From positions 124,001-188,000 of the forward strand of contig OZ025857.1 in NCBI GenBank assembly GCA_964019425.1: DNA of 64,000 nt, in the 5' to 3' direction. Positions within the stretch are counted from its first letter, which is position 1; every line of letters starts with the position of its first letter. The position numbers and the translations under genes were made by a program. Under the pieces are notes generated by a model. That model saw only the letters and a program-made list of their open reading frames with translations. It did not search any database and was not told the origin of the DNA. Positions 25,831 to 36,411 of this stretch are shown here, in pieces. Source of the DNA: Flectonema sp. DT1601 (Eukaryota; Euglenozoa; Diplonemea; Diplonemida; Diplonemidae).

Positions 25831-26207
25831 TTTAAAGGAGGTCTCTAAATATTAAAAACAATTAAATAATAAGAAATCCTTTATATTATAAATTTCTCAA
25901 CTCACACAAAGTACCTGTCAAAAAAAAAGAAGAAAAAAACAATAACCCCAACCAGAGTATTTTACCTCGACAAACAACAACTATAAAAAGCATAATTATC
26001 TAAAACATATCTCAGGGAACAGGAGGGTACAATGGTCGCGAGTAATACGCAAACCGCTCCATATAAATCTAAGGTGAGAGGGGAAGGGTTAAACATTTCA
26101 CAATTAAGTATTTGATAAAATAGAAATTACCAATAATACGTCACTAGGTTACATATTACACAAAGATCAGATACAAGCTAACGTTTACCAATCATATGAA
26201 GACAAGC
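25831..26207. other. Spacer
   Basis: 377 bp of AT-rich sequence with no visible feature other than the AG acceptor just upstream of the PDZ gene. Confidence 0.5.
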
Positions 26208-27545
26208 TTAGAAATCTTTCTTTTTGTAGCTGCTTCTGAGAGTCGAGACTTCAGCTCGCAATTCTGAGAGTTGGCTTTCATATTGATCGCAGATGCTGTC
26301 GTGTTTAATACTTTCTTTTTTCTGTTGTATCTCGAGGGTGTATAACTTTCTAGTCAGCTGTTCCTTTTCACCCAACGATTTCTTTACCACCTCGAGTAGC
26401 CGAGCCCTCATTTCTGCATCACTGACCTGGCAGTCATCTGTTGCTTGACAGAGAACTGACTCGAGAAGTGCAACCGTCTCTCTTAGACGTGCTACTTCTC
26501 CCGGTGAACAATCTGGTGTTTCTCCAGCATTAACTGCTGGTTTATCGGAATCGAACTGGGTAGTTGTTTGAACACATTTATCGGCGTCGTTACCGAACTC
26601 TGTTTGTGATGGCTGATCTCTCAATTCAGGTTTCACAGTCAGCAGTGAACTGGATCTCGGAATAGGACAAGCTGAAGGTTCATTTCTTTCTCCCAAAAGT
26701 ATGACCTGTTTCGATAGTGTTCGGCATTCTTGTTCTTTTTGTGAAATCTTTTGTAAGAATTCAACTTTTTCATCACTTAGAGCAGCGGCGCGAAGTTCAG
26801 CATTCTGCAAACGGGTTGTGAGAGAATGAATTCGTTTATCATCAGAACAGGTAGCAGAAGTCATAACATCTGAATTCGGACCCACTTCTGTTGTTTCTGT
26901 TGGCTCAGATGCCGTAAAGCTACCGAATTCAGATGCAGAGAAACGTCTTTCTAATAAGTTTACCTCACTGCTAACCTTCTTTGAAAAGCACTGAGGAGGA
27001 GCTGGAACACTTTTACGCCTTTCCGGAGCAGTGACTGAGTTGCGAAGTGAAGTTGTTGAAGCTGTAGTAGTTTTCACAGGAGTTGTTATAACGCGATGAT
27101 GTTTCTTAGGTGTTGGAACTGGTTGATGAGAGCAGCTGGTTGACGAAAAGATGTTTTGTGAAGAAGTTGACAACAAGTCTGGTTTACTTCCTCTGCTGTA
27201 ATTATTAGTAAAAACAGATCCTTCTCTTGGCGTTGATGAGAGTGGTGCAGTTGGTGCAGTTGTTGCGAGTGGTGTAGTTGCTGGTGTTCTCTGAGAAAGA
27301 CTACTTGGTGCTGGGATATTCCGACCACTCTTCCGAGCAGTTGCCGACGGTGAAATAATACCGCCTCTTGAACCAGATCGACGCTTCACACTTCCACTAT
27401 TCGAAACATTGATATCCCTATCTTGAAAAACAGACACACAATTATCAGATCTATTTAATCTGTTTACTTCAACAAGTTTAGTAAATCCATCCATCTGAGT
27501 GACCGTTAACATCCTCTTCCTTCTGTCTGAACTAACATCAGACAT
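26208..27545 (-). CDS. Ser/Thr-rich coiled-coil protein, 445 aa
   Basis: Single exon, MSDVSSDRRKRM to SSYKKKDF. Residues 1-215 are Ser/Thr/Pro-rich with Arg clusters. Coiled coil is predicted at about 235-285 (LTTRLQNAELRAAALSDEKVEFLQKISQKEQE) and 350-440 (VARLRETVALLESV, MRARLLEVVKKSLGEKEQLTRKLYTLEI, QYESQLSELRAEVSTLRS). No catalytic motif is visible. The make-up suggests a cytoskeleton- or centriole-associated scaffold, by composition only. ATG is 10 nt behind CTACTTTAG. Confidence 0.8.
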   Translation of the reverse strand: MSDVSSDRRKRMLTVTQMDGFTKLVEVNRLNRSDNCVSVFQDRDINVSNSGSVKRRSGSRGGIISPSATARKSGRNIPAPSSLSQRTPATTPLATTAPTAPLSSTPREGSVFTNNYSRGSKPDLLSTSSQNIFSSTSCSHQPVPTPKKHHRVITTPVKTTTASTTSLRNSVTAPERRKSVPAPPQCFSKKVSSEVNLLERRFSASEFGSFTASEPTETTEVGPNSDVMTSATCSDDKRIHSLTTRLQNAELRAAALSDEKVEFLQKISQKEQECRTLSKQVILLGERNEPSACPIPRSSSLLTVKPELRDQPSQTEFGNDADKCVQTTTQFDSDKPAVNAGETPDCSPGEVARLRETVALLESVLCQATDDCQVSDAEMRARLLEVVKKSLGEKEQLTRKLYTLEIQQKKESIKHDSICDQYESQLSELRAEVSTLRSSYKKKDF

Positions 27546-27711
27546 CTTGTTGTTACTAAAGTAGAGAAGTTATAATTAAGAAATATAAGAACATTAATAA
27601 TAAACATAACGAAGAAAGTAATATCATCATTTCTCATTGTGTATTCTGTAGAGTATGAGTTAATAATCATTATTAAGATTGACTTACACTCATTATCGGT
27701 TCACATTATTT

Positions 27712-27900
27712 TTAAAGCATCATCAAACTTTTTCCTTTCACCCTACTAATAGTTAAATACTTCTCCCCTCGTGTAGAAGTGTCCGTTGAAGAGGTCTTGG
27801 TATCGAATGTCCTGCTCATCTTCAGTGATGACGGTAATTGTTTTTTTTTTTCTTTCAATTTAAATGCAACAATTGTGTACTTCAGCTCTTTCAGCAACAT
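27712..27900 (-). CDS. Doubtful small ORF, 62 aa
   Basis: Opens MLLKELKYTIVAFKLKEKKK and ends RVKGKSLMML. It lies between two real genes on the coding strand, and its ATG is 3 nt behind a pyrimidine-rich acceptor (TTTTATCTGCTGTAG), the same context as its neighbours. Against it: short, Lys-rich and containing an A-run. It could be a real small protein or the 5' leader of the downstream coiled-coil gene. Confidence 0.3.
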   Translation of the reverse strand: MLLKELKYTIVAFKLKEKKKQLPSSLKMSRTFDTKTSSTDTSTRGEKYLTISRVKGKSLMML

Positions 27901-28246
27901 AGACTACAGCAGATAAAAGCAAGGAATTGGTTGCAATTAAATTGTCAGTCAGTCAACAGTATTTAACAATTGGAATTTCATGCAGAACTTGGAAAAGGTC
28001 TACCAACACATGTTCTTCACATATGTCACATGAATATCGAAAGATAAAGATGAAAATAAATGAAGGAAATAAAAGGAGGGAATAGCACAAAAAAGAAGGG
28101 TCATATAGAGGGATAGATCAAGGGATTGGATATGTACCAACAGTCAGCAGCAAATGGTCAGTACCTGTTTGTCATTCATGAGGTAGAACGATCTACGCCT
28201 TGTCATCATCTTTTTAGTATGCAGTCCAATGAATGGTTGCAAATAT
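27901..28246. other. Spacer downstream of the polycystin gene
   Basis: 346 bp without a feature I can support. A plus-strand frame here has no supporting signal. Confidence 0.5.
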
Positions 28247-29159
28247 CTAAGTTGAAGTTGCGCTTTGAAGGGTTGAATAAAGTGAATTTAGTTCTTCGTG
28301 TAGCTGAAGCATTTTGTGCCACATATTGTCTATGTCGTCAAGTTCGTTTGACATTGAATCGACAACAGCACTTCTAACACATTCTACATTATCACTATCT
28401 TGAGTTGATTTATCATTTAGCTGTACTAAATTCCAATGGTACAACACGTCATCCCAAACATCATCCATAAAATCTTTACCAAGGAGGTCATACTCTTCAC
28501 GACCAATAAAAGCTGGTAACTCAGCTCTGAATATTGATGTTTTACTTGCTTCATTCCCTTGAACGTTTACTTCTTCCATTAGCACTTGATAGTCTTCCAT
28601 CTTTATAGTTGCTGATATTAATAATCTGTGTCGACTGTTACCTTGAAGCCACATTTTAATTCCTAACCATAAACGACTAGGGCGTAGTGCTCTTTTAATA
28701 TCCGTCCACGCCTTGGTCACTTGTTCATCCAGAGGTATGTCTGCATTTTGACCAGAAACTGCCGCGAAACCTTCCGATAAAATAGCGACTAAGAAATTCA
28801 GTAACAAGAATAACCCAATTACTACGAAAGTCCAGAAGAATATTGCGGCTAGAAATAGATTTTCATTCTTTAGAGAACTGTAGTCGAAATCACCTAAAAG
28901 CATTCTGAGAAGTGTACTGTACGAATCGCCTATAGTTCTGTACTCTCTTAAGGCTGATCCAAACAACGCATTTCCAGCTAACGAGTACGCAAGTACCACG
29001 TACACAAATATCACTAAACAGGCAACCATGTCGCTCGCCTTCAGAGAGATTGTCGCACTCAACACATTCAAACGACTGTTCAGTCGAACGTATTTCAGAA
29101 ATTTTAGAAATGTGATGACAGTGTTCACAGCGTTAGCATAAACCTGTTTGTATTAATTT

Positions 29160-29203
<44 letters not shown>

Positions 29204-32200
29204 TTACCCTACTGATGGAGAGAGACCCCCTCGGGGCGGTGTATGTCGACAGCAATACGGGGTAGTACGAGAGGAACTCCCGTTTCTAGTCCCTGGTATC
29301 TACGGTTGTCCGATCGGACAGTGCCGTGATGCTACCACTGGATGGATTATGGCTGAACGCCTCTAAGCCAGAACCCAGTCTAGAGACATACATGCTTTGC
29401 AGTGTTCCAATAGGTTTATCGGGCCAAGACTAGCTTCGGCGAGTGGCTTCAATCAAATTCACATCCAAATCTGGGATACTCAACCGGGTCTATACGAGTC
29501 CGAATGGACTGGCGAGCGTAACACTTCGAGGAGCCTTGTTGTTCCGAGGGTTTGAGCTTTATGGCCAGTTCCTACGGTTCGTCCCCTACCCACTTCTTAA
29601 AAGAGTACTTCTCACAAGAATAGTCAGAAGTCGTACCAGACGAGTAAGCGCAACCAGGGGTAGGCTAAAGGTGAGTCGCAAAACGTGAAAGGTGCCGTGA
29701 GTCGTAAAACAAGTGAAGAAGAAAAACAAGCGAGAGGGGTCCAAGCAATTCTCGCATCGCCAGTAGCCACAAGTATCATAAATAGACTAATCATGGATAT
29801 GCAGCAAATGCTGAAGAGATAGAAGCGAGCACAAAGAGAAAGTCTTCCTTCCAGTACATACCTCGCGGTAAATTAACTATTACTGGAGGGGCAAGGGGAA
29901 GGTGTTGAGGTGGTGTCAGAACTACTAATTAGAGTGGAAAAGGAGAAGTCACGACACGAAGAGAGGTTCAACAAGCTTTCCGTTTAAGCCACGCAGCCGG
30001 TCTTGCTCACCAAATATTCTTAGTCGGGGTTCAATTAAGCAACTCGACGTTCACGACGCTCATGATGAGGAAGGAAATACACGCGAGAGAGTTCCAAGCA
30101 ATTCTCGCATCGCCAGTAGCCACAAGTATCATAAATAGACTAATCATGGATATGCAGCAAATGCTGAAGAGACAGAAGTGAGTACAAAGAGAAGTCTTCC
30201 TTCCAGTACATACCTCGCGGTAAATTAACTATTACTGGAGGGGCAAGGGGAAGGTGTTGAGGTGGTGTCAGAACTACTAATTAGAGTGGAAAAGGAGAAG
30301 TCACGACACGAAGAGAGGTTCAACAAGCTCTCCGTTTAAGCCACGCAGCCGGTCTTGCTCACCAAATATTCTTAGTCGGGGTTCAATTAAGCAACTCGAC
30401 GTTCACGACGCTCATGATGAGGAAGGAAATACACGCGAGAGAGTTCCAAGCAATTCTCGCATCGCCAGTAGCCACAAGTATCATAAATAGACTAATCATG
30501 GATATGCAGCAAATGCTGAAGAGACAGAAGTGAGCACAAAGAGAAGTCTTCCTTCCAGTACATACCTCGCGGTAAATTAACTATTACTGGAGGGGCAAGG
30601 GGAAGGTGTTGAGGTGGTGTCAGAACTACTAACTAGAGTGGTATCGCAAGAGAGAGGTTTCAACAAGCTTTCAGTTCATCTCGCGCAGCCATTCCCGCTC
30701 ACCGGAGGTGGCCCACATTAGAACTCTTTTATTCTTAGTCGGGGTTCAATTAAGCAACTCGACGTTCACGACGCTCATGATGAGGAAGGAAATACACGCG
30801 AGAGAGTTCCAAACAATTCTCGCATCGCCAGTAGCCACAAGTATCATAAATAGACTAATCATGGATATGCAGCAAATGCTGAAGAGACAGAAGTGAGTAC
30901 AAAGAGTCTTCCTTCCAGCACATACCTCGCGGTAAATTAACTATTACTGGAGGGGCAAGGGGAAGGTGTTGAGGTGGTGTCAGAACTACTAACTAGAGTG
31001 GAAAAAGGAGAAGTTCAACAAGCTCTCAGATCATCACTAAGTGATGAATATAAACAAGTAAAGTAACACACCTGCATCATATATAGATTAAGGATGAGCT
31101 CCATATTTTCAGGATACACATCATCATATGGTAAGCGGAACTTGTAGGACTGTGACTCAGCGATCCAAATAAATTGAATTACAAATACGACAGAGAAAGT
31201 AACCAGATTGGCGAACTCGAGTATGTTCCAAAATTCAATTCTGTTTTTTTTTTTTTTTTTTTTTGTGAAAGATTGCAAGACTGGCAACAGAATGCAGCAA
31301 GTCAAGTAATTGGCTAAGATTCCTTGCAATAAAAAAAAGGTCAAATAAGCATACATATATGGAAGTAATTTCTTTCGAGTTTCACGACCACCTGGAGGAT
31401 GTCCTTTATAAAAAGAACGCCAATCGAGGAAGAAACGAACCCAGAAGTACAACACAAACGACAAAAACATCGATAATACGATGATGGTGGGAACGTCATC
31501 AGTGTAGACCTTGAAAGTTCTAATTTGCCACTTGTTGACCCAAGAACCACAGGGAGCTACTTCATTGTAAAGCTTCACAGACGTAAACGTATCCATTTGA
31601 ATGCTATAGACGAAGAATTCAACTGATAAATATCTGGTTGCGTAATTATCATAAAACGGATAATTAACCGACTGCAGACTGTTTGAAAGCCTCTGCACTG
31701 CCTCACAACCAGATGAAAACGGCACATCAATAATGTAACCACCACAGTGGTATAAAGAGACATCACCGTAGACATATCCAGTGATTCCGCCATGCATACA
31801 GTCTTGAAAACGATATAAGAATGGTTTTTCAGGTGTTTCGATGATGCTATCAGCTCTGATTGTTGATACGGATAGCCTAAGCTCATCATACAAGGAAAGC
31901 GGAATAGGGATCCTAATTCTTCTGTTTGTTTCCTTTGGAATCCAACCTTGCTCTTCATAATCCGCCAACTCAAACTCTCCAGAACTATTCGTCCCAAAAA
32001 GTGTAAAACTCGTTGGGTCGAATACATTACTTAGCCCGTGAGTGTTAATATAAATCTCATCAATTTCAGAACTCGACGATAACGTTATAATTAATTCTTT
32101 GAAATCAGTATCCGTATTCCATATATCGTTACCAACAGTCATTGTAGAGTTCTCAATGAGGCTACGAAGTTCTGTATTTTGAAGGAGGGGGACAATTGAG

Positions 32201-32961
32201 TCAATTCGACAACCTTCTACTGGCCAGAGTACTTTGTAATTTAAAGGTTCAAAGGTATCAAGAAGTGATATGTTTGGATATAAAACAGGGTTGGGAAAAC
32301 TGCTGCGATTTACTTTTTCTTGAGCTGATGTTCCCCATTGGCCGAAGCATTCAATTCCTTCTTCAGAATCGAATATGTGGGAATTTAATGAACAAGAATT
32401 ATTGCGAACCCGAAGGGTTCTAAATCGCATGGCCCCAACGAGATGGTTTTGACCTTGAGAGCTAAGAACACTTCTTCCATTTTGAAATTGAGCTGAACTG
32501 CAATCCCAAATATTTGGTATCATTACATACGATGCCCATCTACCCCAGTCCCAACTATTTGCGATATCTTCGAAGTGTTTTTCGATATGTTCAGTGGGGA
32601 GTTCATTTCCCATGACTCGATCTTTTATTACGCGGACTACGTAGTATGAACCAGTTACGTCTCGTCCATTAAAAAAGAAGAACATAAACATAACTAAGAA
32701 TGGAACATAAACCATAAAATCAAAACACAGTTGAGATGAATGAGTTCTATACCGAAAGTGTTTCGTCACCTCATCAATTGGAACTCCTCGAGTATCTCTC
32801 TCGTCAAGTTTACTTTCATCGTCTTCATCAGGCTCATTGTCGTTGTCATCGCCGTGTTGTTTGTCGTCATCGTTTTCTTCTACCTGTGCTCCAAAGCATG
32901 CTTCATTCATCTCTACTCCCTCATCTTCTTCCACCATCGCCACACTCTTCTCAATCGGCAT
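28247..32961 (-). CDS. PKD2-like: Polycystin-2-like (PKD2/TRPP) cation channel, 2 exons, 928 aa
   Basis: Exons 32961-31072 and 29143-28247 join as NLYMMQ|VYANAVNTVITF, restoring polycystin S3-S4. Residues 1-65 are acidic. TM1 (FDFMVYVPFLVMFMFFFF) is followed by a large extracellular polycystin (TOP) domain, residues about 100-490, with many N-glycosylation sites and the family's typical Trp/Gly/Cys text. TM2-TM6 follow; the pore loop is LRMLLGDFDYSSL, aligned to ILGDINF of human PKD2, and S6 is FFWTFVVIGLFLLLNFLVAILSEGF. It would be a Ca2+-permeable channel, in this family often ciliary. The TM2-TM3 loop holds a poly-Lys stretch encoded by about 20 A, a slippage-prone site. The intron is 1,928 bp and carries rDNA-derived sequence. 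The C-terminal tail ends without an obvious EF-hand. Confidence 0.93.
29157..29565 (+). rRNA. LSU rRNA (fragment): 3' end of large-subunit (28S) rRNA gene, partial, inside an intron
   Basis: The plus strand reads the universally conserved LSU domain VI: GGGAACGTGAGCTGGG at the start, GACCGTCGTGAGACAGGTT, ACCCTACTGATG, the sarcin-ricin loop AGTACGAGAGGAAC (about 29257-29270), and GGCTGAACGCCTCTAAGCCA. The 3' terminal helix text GAGCCTTGTTGTTCCGAGG lies near 29530-29550. It starts about 15 bp from the 3' splice site of the polycystin intron and runs antisense to that gene. No upstream LSU is present, so it cannot make a working ribosome. It is joined at its 3' side to tandem repeats that look like rDNA spacer. 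The 3' boundary is approximate. Confidence 0.92.
29735..31012 (+). repeat. Tandem array of about four ~352-bp units (rDNA-spacer-like) in the polycystin intron
   Basis: A fixed marker (CTCGCATCGCCAGTAGCCAC) recurs at 29751, 30104, 30456 and 30819, giving periods of 353, 352 and 363. Units share long blocks such as CAATTAAGCAACTCGACG, CATGATGAGGAAGG, TATTACTGGAGGGGC and GGTGTTGAGGTGGTGTC. The first unit is partial and the last is diverged and extended. Placement directly after the LSU 3' end is where the intergenic spacer of an rDNA unit would be, so these are probably spacer subrepeats. Each unit contains one copy of the hairpin element that also occurs at 58.3-59.0 kb. Confidence 0.9.
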
Positions 32962-35900
32962 TATAGTAGACCTCTATACTATAACTCCAGGAATTTATTT
33001 TAAATATTTCTTTAGATTTAGTTTTGTTTCTCAACCTCTTTTTACATTCATTTTACAGTTTTTGAAGAAAAAAAATTTTTCGGTTTCCTGTAAATTGGTT
33101 ATGAGAGCGATGAAGAAATTCAGATAATCAGACGTCTGAATACGTAAATAATTTCGTGCACCTGTTATATAAAAAAATGGTTCTAAGCGACAATCTACTT
33201 CACAAAAACAATGCTTGACTAGACATGCTAAGAACTAGTATTCTGAAGCCTGTCAAACAAAGACAAGACAAAGTTGAAAGATACGGGAACAATAAGGTAA
33301 ATTGACGTGTGGGGGAGGAGGGGGAGTGTATGCGAAGGAAAAGTACGAAGAAAGAAGACACTTTTTTTTTTTTTTTTTTAAATTGACTTTTTTTTTTTGT
33401 TTTGTTTTGTTTATTTTTTTTTTTTTTGTAAGCACGACGAAACACATCTTTTTGTTTTTTGTTGCATTTTTTTTTTTTTTTTTTAAAAATACACTTAAAT
33501 CAAAAAGTACTTTTCGCAACCGCAAACACTTTTTGAAGATATGGAGTATTTGTTAAAGTCACCAACATATCGAACCAATTATTCGACAAGTTCATAAATG
33601 CAGTATAAATCAGTATTAAACTCATCAGGATGCTGTGCACCAAGAGTAAAAGTAACTCACTGAAGGTAAAACGTTTGATCCAATTCCTGAGTGACATTTC
33701 AACTAATACTGTGTTGTACTTGGGAGTACTGGGAGTGCAAAAGGGCAACCCAAAAAAAAAAAAAAAAAAATTAAAATTTAAAAAAAAGAGAACGAGGGGG
33801 ATGAAAGGAAAGGAGGGAAAAAGAAATACAGGTGTGGAGGTTCTAGCTAATTTTTTTTTTTTTTTTTGAATTACTAAAAATGAACAAAGCGGGTGCTGCG
33901 TACGCAAACATCGCTTGATGCCTTAAAAATATCGTATTTTTATTTTATTTTTTGAAAACTTGAAAAGAAAAAAAAAAAAAGGAGTAAAAAGAAAATAGTC
34001 AGTCAATAATAGCATCCTTTCAAAATACTTGGATATACCTACGGAACCGCTTGGCCTAAGACAGCAGGGAGACGAGAACCGATTTAAAACATAAACAATT
34101 GCAAGACCATGCCAATATGGGGAATAGGGAAAAAGAATTCGGGAATAGGAGTTCGTACGTGAATAGCTTACTAAGTATGTACGCAAGCAAAAAAAAGATT
34201 GTCAGCAAAGGTGCAAACACAACAGACACTGCAGGCTGTCATACTCGCTACTAACTGGCTTTTTTAGAGGCAATTCGGTTGCAAAAAATAGACATATATA
34301 TTCTTCCGAAGTAGAGGGAGGGAGGAAGCCACACAACTGTGAAAACTTCACCTTATGTGACGCAAAAAAGAAAACTATTTTAGGTACTAATAGGTTGTCT
34401 AAGGCACCAGCTCAGAGGCAGTTCAGCCATCAAGAGCACGTGTACTTATGCAACTTGCAAATCAACAAATACGAGGCAGAAGATATAAGCATTTCAGGCT
34501 TGGACCTAAGTTGTCAAAAACCGTTGTTATACTCACTGCCATACATACCTTTTTTTTTTTTTTTTTTTTTTCCCCACGGAACAAGTTTATCACCGGTATT
34601 GTCCAGGCTGTAGACTTCGAAATATGTCAAGTCACAAAAAAAAAGAATAAAAGACTTTTGCTTTTTTTACTTTCCAATGCTGTATGTCAGTTTTATTTGA
34701 GACTTTGATTATACAAAAAAACAAACTCGCTTCTTTTTCGCTAACAACGCAATAGACTCGCAAATAATTGGGCAAGTCAAAAAACAATATCATTAGGAAC
34801 TTATGATGTTGTTAGAGCATTGGTCATCCTATTATGTTATTTATTATGAACTTATTAATCGCAAAAAAAAAAAAAATAAATAAATAAATAAATAAAAAAA
34901 AAAAAATAAAGTTCGCTAAGTTAAACAAGTTCCCAGCAGGCCTATCTCGTAGGCTCGCGAAATTCAGTATTTGTTACTCAATAATATCTCAAAATAGATA
35001 TGTTGATCACGAAAAAAAAAAATTTTTAAAAAAAAAAAAAAAAAAAATATGTTCTACCTTGTGACATTTTGTTTTAATATCACAACACCCAAATACGAAA
35101 ATTCAGCTCTCGTGGGTCAGTAGGTCCTTAAACAGGCCAACATTATAGGCAAATTTTAGTAGTCACCACTCCACTTAAAACAGACTTTTTGTTGATAATT
35201 TTCGTATTTCATAGAAGAAAGGGGAGAAAAGGGTAAGCTACTACCAGCCGCCTCCCAAGACTCAGCAAGATAGATGCTAACCTACCTCTGAATACAAAAA
35301 TAGATAGATTTGATCATTATTATTTTTTTTTTTATTTTTTTAACGCCACGAATATTACATATCATTAGATAAAAAAAATTTCACAGACGGGGGGGGTCTC
35401 TCTGACAAAATTTCTTTCTTTTGAGGTATCGGATGGATATTGACGGCTGAAATAGGTAGTCGGAACTTTTTTTTTTTTTTTTTTTTTGTTGATATTTTTT
35501 TGAGGGAACACAACATAGACTTCAAGTAATAAAAAAACCTGATGAAAAAAAAAAAAAAAAAAGCAAAATAAATTATAGTTTTGACCTCTCCAGTGGGAAA
35601 AATAAAGTAAGGAAGAAGAAGAGAGAGAGAAAAAAAAAAGAAGAAAAAAAATGAAAACTTTCACACGGATATTCGCAGATAAATCTTTTCGATAAAATCT
35701 TTTCATTTGTTTTTTTTTTTCACCGGAAGAAAAGAACTAAATACCCAACACAACAGACTTGAAAAATTACTTTTCACAACTGATGTTCGGACAAATTCCG
35801 GATCGGTGAAAACCTTTTTTCTTGTCATTAAAAGACCATTTTGCGAAAAATAAACAAAAGAAATCAGCAAACACCAAAAAAACAATTAGGCTTCTTCGCA

Positions 35901-36080
35901 AAGCTAACGTAAAAGCATGACAGCTGAGCTCTGTATACACGAAAAACTGAAACCCGATGATTGCTAGCATTCCTTCTCTCTTACAATTGCTTGTTTGAGG
36001 ACGAAATAAGAACAAAGAATGAAGCGAGAAAAATACTCTCACCATGATCGCAAATGGTTCGGTGAGTGTCCACTAAGTGG
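32962..36080. other. 3.1-kb spacer between the LINE and the polycystin gene
   Basis: AT-rich, with homopolymer runs (33361-33380, 33417-33427, 33751-33770, 34551-34571 and others) and an (AAAT)n tract at 34874-34908. Open frames here translate as poly-Phe or poly-Lys. No gene, tRNA or known RNA was recognised. If this is one polycistronic unit, it is an unusually long gap. Confidence 0.55.
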
Positions 36081-36411
36081 AGATTATTTATTTTATTTAT
36101 TTTATTTATTTACGAAGCCTAGGAAGCCAAAAGCCAGGAAAAGCTCACAGAGTAACAGTTATATCGCTACCAGCAACCGTGAGACTCTCACAGACGATAA
36201 GAGACGTAGAATAACCTGGAACAAATGACTACCTAAACCCACCGTCCACGCGAGCAGACAGTGTTAGAGACGGCTGATAACGCCAATTTTCGCCAAAGAG
36301 AGGGAGAACACGCCACATTAGATCAGAAAATAAGAAATAAAGTAATGATAAGTAATAGAAATGATACTAATAAATAAAATAAGAAATTACACTAGAGGAA
36401 AGAGACGTTCA

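Noticed and set aside
29443-29688. Plus-strand ORF of 81 aa
   Set aside because: It overlaps the LSU rRNA 3' end and adjoining spacer; the frame is accidental.
30060-30085. Hammerhead ribozyme (TGATGAG ... GAAA)
   Set aside because: The C before TGATGA is an A and there is no room for stem II; the core is not satisfied.
30050-30180. Box C/D snoRNA (ATGATGA ... CTGA) in the 352-bp unit
   Set aside because: No terminal stem flanks the boxes, and the copies at 58 kb lack the ATGATGA box.
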